A stretch of 56,978 bases of DNA from Bacteroidales bacterium (GTDB lineage Bacteria > Bacteroidota > Bacteroidia > Bacteroidales > M50B96), in assembly GCA_018401015.1 (NCBI GenBank), contig JAGYLP010000011.1:1-56978 (forward strand), in the 5' to 3' direction. The translations under genes and the position numbers were made by a program. Below, piece after piece: positions 53,122 through 56,978 of this stretch. Each line of letters begins with the position of its first letter. Position 1 is the stretch's first letter. Below the pieces are notes generated by a model that did no database searches, was not told the origin of the DNA, and was given only the letters and a program-made list of their open reading frames with translations.

Positions 53122-53985
53122 ATGAAAAAATTACTATTCCTCCCATTAATCTTATCGCTCGTGGCTTTTAAAAATGATCGTCCGGCCTATATCCTCTTTA
53201 ACAGTAAAGGGAAAGACATTAAATACGAGAAAATGCTCCGCGAACTTGAAGAAGCCGATATTGTTCTGTTTGGCGAGTATCATAACGACCCCATTTGCCA
53301 CTGGTTACAGCACGAGTTGACAAAAGATTTATTCGCCACGAAAGATTCTCTTCTCGTGTTGGGAGCTGAAATGTTCGAACGCGACAATCAGTTGCTGCTC
53401 GATGAATACTTGAACAAACGTTTCAACGATAAAAAATTTGAAGCCGATGCCCGTTTGTGGAACAACTACAAAACTGATTACAAGCCTTTAGTTGAATTTG
53501 CCCGCGATAACCAGCTGCCCTTCATCGCAACGAATATCCCGCGTCGGTATGCCAGCATGGTGTATGCCGGAGGGTTCGAAGCGCTGGAAGACCTTAGTGA
53601 AACCGCTAAAACTTATTTTGCAGCCTTTCCAATACCCTACGACCCAGAACTCAATTGTTACCAGAGTATGATGGGTGGAAGTCCGATGGGTGGAGGTCAT
53701 GGGAATGATAATCTGCCTAAAGCACAGGCGATTAAGGATGCAACCATGGCAGAGTCTATTTTGGCAAATTGGACCAAAGGAAAGCTGTTTCTTCACTACA
53801 ATGGAGCCTACCATTCCGATAACTTCGAGAGCATCGTGTGGTATCTGAATCATTATCAGCCAGAACTGACGATAAAAACCATTTCGGTAACCTATTTTCA
53901 ACACCCTGATTCGATTTCGGAAGAGGATTTCTCAAAGGCTGATTTCCTGATTGCCATTCCCGAAAATATGACCAAAACGTATTAA
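53122..53985 (+). CDS. ChaN-family protein (haem-binding uptake/Tiki fold)
   Basis: A 287-residue exported protein with the ChaN fold: VLFGEYHNDPICHWLQHELTKDL near residues 50-72 holds the conserved Glu and His residues, and LHYNGAYHSDNFESIVWYLN is the second conserved block. ChaN of Campylobacter binds haem as a lipoprotein; distant relatives of the EreA/ChaN/Tiki superfamily are metal-dependent proteases. A signal sequence (KKLLFLPLILSLVAF) is present with no lipobox Cys. A Met/Gly-rich MMGGSPMGGGHG loop at about 189-200 is characteristic of Bacteroidota members. ATG at 53122 is used. Stand-alone gene. Confidence 0.85.
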   Translation: MKKLLFLPLILSLVAFKNDRPAYILFNSKGKDIKYEKMLRELEEADIVLFGEYHNDPICHWLQHELTKDLFATKDSLLVLGAEMFERDNQLLLDEYLNKRFNDKKFEADARLWNNYKTDYKPLVEFARDNQLPFIATNIPRRYASMVYAGGFEALEDLSETAKTYFAAFPIPYDPELNCYQSMMGGSPMGGGHGNDNLPKAQAIKDATMAESILANWTKGKLFLHYNGAYHSDNFESIVWYLNHYQPELTIKTISVTYFQHPDSISEEDFSKADFLIAIPENMTKTY

Positions 53986-54170
53986 TTACGATTTGCTAAT
54001 TTTCCCTTAAAGCTATTTCCTGTTCAAGCTCCTTACTTTGAAGAATACGTTTAAGCCTGTATTTTTTATCTTCTAAAATGAATAGGAATCCTGTTTCAGT
54101 ACTTCCGGCACAAATACAGCTGGTTTCGAGTCAACTCAGTTTTTGAATCCTGTAATCAATAGATACACTC

Positions 54171-55307
54171 ATGAATAAAATCTTCCTTTTAATTGGTCTT
54201 ATAAGTTTTTTGTCCTGCGAATCGCAAGCACCCAATCAGCCTAAACCAGCTGAACCGGTTAAGCAAGGACCGCGCAATGTTATCCTGATGATTGGCGATG
54301 GAATGGGCTTAGCTCAGTTACAAGCGGCCATGACTATAAGAAAAGGTGAGCTGAATGTCAAGAACATGGAGCACACTGCTTTCGTGACCACCCATTCAGC
54401 CGACGATTACGTGACCGATTCCGGAGCCGCCGGAACAGCGATTGCCACCGGAACCAAAACGAACAATGGAACCATTTCGCTTTCTCCTCAGGGCGATACC
54501 TTATTGACGCTTGCCGAATTAGCTAAGTACCATTCGCTCGGAACCGGACTGGTTGCCACGTGTGCGCTTACTCATGCCACGCCTGCAGCTTTTTATGCCC
54601 ACGAATTGAGTCGCGACGATGCCGAAGCGATTGCCGAAGATTTTTTGGCAAATACCATCGATGTAGCTATTGGCGGCGGACGCGATCATTTCGAAAAACG
54701 CAACGACCAGCAGAACCTAAGCGATCGGCTCCGAGCCATGAATTATCAAATAGCCTACGATATGGAGGGTTTAAATGCTGTGAATCCCGGCAAAGTGCTT
54801 GGTCTTTTATGGGAAGAGCATCCGCCCAAACTCATCGAGGGTAGGGGCGATTATTTTGTTGCTGCCAGCATGAAAGCCATCGAATTGTTATCGCAACACG
54901 AAAAAGGTTTCTTTCTGATGATCGAAGCTTCTCAGATCGATTGGGCCGGTCATGCGAACGATTTGGAATACAATACAACGGAAACCTTAGAGTTCGACTC
55001 CTTGATTGGCCGGGTGCTCGATTTTGCAGCTGCCGACGGCAATACCTTGGTAATCGTAACGGCCGACCACGAAACCGGGGGCTTATCCTTGGAGCAAGGC
55101 GACTATGAAAAAGGTGAAATAGATGCCGATTTTTCTACTAAAAGACACACAGGAATTATGGTCCCATTATTTGCTCACGGTCCGGGGGCAGATCAGTTCT
55201 CCGGGATAATCGACAATACCGAGCTGTTCCCCACCATTGCCGATTTATTAGAACTTAGTATGCCTGAGCCAGTGGTACTCGACAGTCTGGAGCAAACCAA
55301 TCCGTAA
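54171..55307 (+). CDS. Alkaline phosphatase, lipoprotein
   Basis: A 378-residue PhoA-type alkaline phosphatase. Signal LIGLISFLSC with lipobox (Cys16), so it is anchored to the outer membrane. Metal and catalytic residues: Asp43 in ILMIGDGMG, the nucleophile Ser84 in VTDSGAAGTAIATG, THATPAAFYAHE, FLMIEASQIDWAGHAND, and VTADHETGG. It releases phosphate from organic esters outside the cell. About 70 residues shorter than E. coli PhoA, as usual for the compact Bacteroidota/Gram-positive form. No Pho-box was searched for successfully; a strong hairpin terminator follows. Confidence 0.93.
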   Translation: MNKIFLLIGLISFLSCESQAPNQPKPAEPVKQGPRNVILMIGDGMGLAQLQAAMTIRKGELNVKNMEHTAFVTTHSADDYVTDSGAAGTAIATGTKTNNGTISLSPQGDTLLTLAELAKYHSLGTGLVATCALTHATPAAFYAHELSRDDAEAIAEDFLANTIDVAIGGGRDHFEKRNDQQNLSDRLRAMNYQIAYDMEGLNAVNPGKVLGLLWEEHPPKLIEGRGDYFVAASMKAIELLSQHEKGFFLMIEASQIDWAGHANDLEYNTTETLEFDSLIGRVLDFAAADGNTLVIVTADHETGGLSLEQGDYEKGEIDADFSTKRHTGIMVPLFAHGPGADQFSGIIDNTELFPTIADLLELSMPEPVVLDSLEQTNP

Positions 55308-55349
55308 AATTACTTAGACAAATTCCCCCAATCACATAAAATTTATGGT

Positions 55350-55399
55350 AAAGGTTTCACGGTGTAGTGTTGACACTCTTCCGATGAAACCTTTCTTTT
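55350..55399 (+). terminator. Rho-independent terminator of the alkaline phosphatase gene
   Basis: AAAGGTTTCA (55350-55359) pairs with TGAAACCTTT (55385-55394), with an inner GTGT/ACAC pair, followed by CTTTT. Confidence 0.75.
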
Positions 55400-55715
55400 A
55401 TCATGCAATAATGATAAAGCAGTGTGTTTTATTTCGAATTAGCTGCTTATATTTATGGCTTAAAAACATTATAAAAAGTCAAAGTTCTTTTATATTTTTA
55501 TTAGCTCAATTTTTTTAGTTATTACAGATTATATAAGTTCTTTGTATTAGATAAATAGAGTGGATATTGTGGAAGGATCTATATTAAAGTTATGCCCTAT
55601 TATTCCCTTGATATTAACAGTTTGATACATGATTAGGACGACCTTCAAGAAGTTTATAGACTGTTTAAAAAATGAAATTCAGATTAATACCTTATAATAA
55701 CTAATATTTTAAATT
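55400..55715. other. AT-rich intergenic region
   Basis: About 315 bases, much more AT-rich than the genes around it, upstream of the last gene. It should hold that gene's promoter but no exact TAnnTTTG box was found. No RNA gene or frame recognised. Confidence 0.4.
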
Positions 55716-56978
55716 ATGAAGAAAATCCTACTTTCGATTTTTGCTGTTTTAATAAGTGGCTTGACACTTATAATGCAGGCTCAAACACAGAATATTGCCG
55801 CTACTCAAGTTGGCGATGCCTATATTTTGTTTAATACAAGCACCGGAGAGTTCAGAATGTGTCCAGGGAACGATGTGCTTACCTCCGGTTCCTACACCAA
55901 CGGATCTCAAACTCCTCTATCCTATGGGATAAATTCATTTGGAGTTGAAATGGATTCTATGATTGGTCCACTTTCAACGAATGTCAATGATTATTACTTT
56001 CCATCTGGAACATGGCCCTCATTTTCTCCTCAAACGGGAGCTAATCCTGGAAATGCGTTTGGTTCAGCCTTTCAAACCTGGTCTTTGCCTAATGTGAATA
56101 CAGGATCCGGTGCAGCTGGACCATCGAATGATGCCATTAACAAGAATAACTTAGTTATTGGTTCTAAATGGGTCGTTCAAACGGGTGGTTCGACTGGCTC
56201 CACTGGTGCGGAAATTCCGGGAACTACAGCTGTTTATAGCTCCACAATCAGTGGGTATGAGGGGCTACCTGAATTTTCGTTCGGAACTTTTGGTCCCACC
56301 AATTTAACAGAATCTCAGGCTCTTACCGCTTTAGGCGCCACTTCAAATGGGGGAATTGCCTCCGGAAATCGAGTTTATAGCATGCAAAATGTTGTTGGAA
56401 CACAGTTTTTTAAAATTTATGTTACTAGTGGCTCTTCTGTTTGTCCAACCGGAGTAACAATAGCTACGATCGATGATATCAATGGTGTTGTCAATGCTCC
56501 TGCCATAATTGACTTTACTGTTAGCTATCCAGATTTTTCGACTCAATCAATTCCCTCGGGAACTTTAGTAAATGCTCAAATTACAACTACCGATCAAGCT
56601 GGTTTCCCAATTGGTTCAAGAGTTTTTGATGTGTTCTACAACGGTGTTTCTGTTATGACTTCTCCTTATTCTATTTCTGGTGAAGACACGATTTATCTCA
56701 GCGATATGCTAGGAGGAAATGCTGCTTTGCTTGAAAATCATAGTAATTTAAACGATGAATGGACCGTATTTGTTGATGGTATTTCGGCTACCGCTGCAAT
56801 CCCAGTAAAAGTAGAATCGATTAGTTACTCTTCTACCTTTACAGATACTTGCTCTCTAGCTGAACAAAGTTTTTCGGTCAACTTCAATCCCATCACGCTA
56901 ACTAGTATCGACGACGAAGCAGTTTGCGATCAAGGTGAGGTTGAAATTACCTGGTCCACTACCTATCCGAACATCGAT
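55716..56978 (+). CDS. Secreted surface protein, N-terminal part (cut by window end)
   Basis: An open frame of 421 codons from ATG 55716 to the right edge without a stop. The signal peptide is clear (ILLSIFAVLISGLTLIMQAQ). The mature part is rich in Ser, Thr, Gly and Asn with no charged or catalytic clusters (TGGSTGSTGAEIPGTTAVYSS), typical of a large Bacteroidota adhesin or T9SS cargo; a conserved region ends with EITWSTTYPNID at the edge. T9SS sorting cannot be seen because the C-terminus lies outside. It is preceded by an AT-rich gap and has no obvious partner. Confidence 0.8.
   Translation, partial: MKKILLSIFAVLISGLTLIMQAQTQNIAATQVGDAYILFNTSTGEFRMCPGNDVLTSGSYTNGSQTPLSYGINSFGVEMDSMIGPLSTNVNDYYFPSGTWPSFSPQTGANPGNAFGSAFQTWSLPNVNTGSGAAGPSNDAINKNNLVIGSKWVVQTGGSTGSTGAEIPGTTAVYSSTISGYEGLPEFSFGTFGPTNLTESQALTALGATSNGGIASGNRVYSMQNVVGTQFFKIYVTSGSSVCPTGVTIATIDDINGVVNAPAIIDFTVSYPDFSTQSIPSGTLVNAQITTTDQAGFPIGSRVFDVFYNGVSVMTSPYSISGEDTIYLSDMLGGNAALLENHSNLNDEWTVFVDGISATAAIPVKVESISYSSTFTDTCSLAEQSFSVNFNPITLTSIDDEAVCDQGEVEITWSTTYPNID

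Overview
The window is a chromosomal segment of a Bacteroidota bacterium, most likely a flavobacterium-type or related gliding lineage. It carries PorV, GldF and GldG, at least four proteins with type IX secretion (T9SS) C-terminal sorting domains, SprB-type repeats, a type III glutamine synthetase, a GWxTD protein, a DUF2027/Smr protein and several TTG-N19/20-TAnnTTTG promoters of the kind used by the Bacteroidota primary sigma factor. No tRNA, rRNA, CRISPR, transposase or prophage gene was recognised. The strain and species cannot be named from sequence alone.

Layout. 1-2 kb: tail end of a sugar-nucleotidyltransferase gene, a small Cys protein and a Na+/dicarboxylate-type symporter (minus strand). 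2-5.8 kb: dnaA convergent with glnN (type III GS) across one shared bidirectional terminator. 6-10.1 kb: minus-strand operon gldF-gldG-DUF4340-DUF3109. 10.2-14.1 kb: comB-like phosphatase, gcvT and a TonB-dependent receptor. 14.3-16.4 kb: GWxTD protein and rlmB. 16.4-21.1 kb: a small membrane protein with a structured leader, an operon of four exported proteins including a YidD with a signal peptide, then porV. 21.2-26.3 kb: exported superoxide dismutase, a TPR/LuxR-type regulator, and a T9SS cargo gene interrupted by a 36-bp direct repeat. 26.5-30.5 kb: heterodisulfide-reductase-like Fe-S proteins, a DJ-1 protein and queA. 30.6-31.7 kb: DUF2027/Smr protein. 31.7-32.7 kb: about 1 kb of non-coding interspersed repeats. 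32.7-42.7 kb: two lipoproteins, a giant SprB-like T9SS protein and a secreted M1 peptidase. 42.8-47.8 kb: uvrA and tex, convergent. 48-53 kb: operon PASTA protein - T9SS protein - rluD - ddl. 53-57 kb: ChaN-like protein, alkaline phosphatase lipoprotein and the start of a further surface protein.

How the genes relate. The recurring theme is export and the cell surface: GldFG (gliding/T9SS-associated ABC transporter), PorV (T9SS outer-membrane shuttle) and T9SS cargos belong to one secretion economy. The PASTA-rluD-ddl cluster and the exported YidD operon also touch the envelope. The rest is housekeeping (DnaA, UvrA, Tex, RlmB, QueA, RluD, GcvT, GS).

Quality warning. uvrA, rluD and the membrane Fe-S protein are broken by single- or double-base indels that, when undone, restore the conserved family sequence. 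In uvrA three lie within about 40 bases and in rluD there are at least six. This looks like base-level sequencing or assembly error more than decay. The most interesting candidate is different: in the T9SS cargo gene near 24.7 kb a 36-bp direct repeat, each copy containing a 13-6-13 near-perfect palindrome like a tyrosine-recombinase crossover site, flanks a 30-bp segment ending in an in-frame stop. Removing 66 bp would restore a 565-residue protein.
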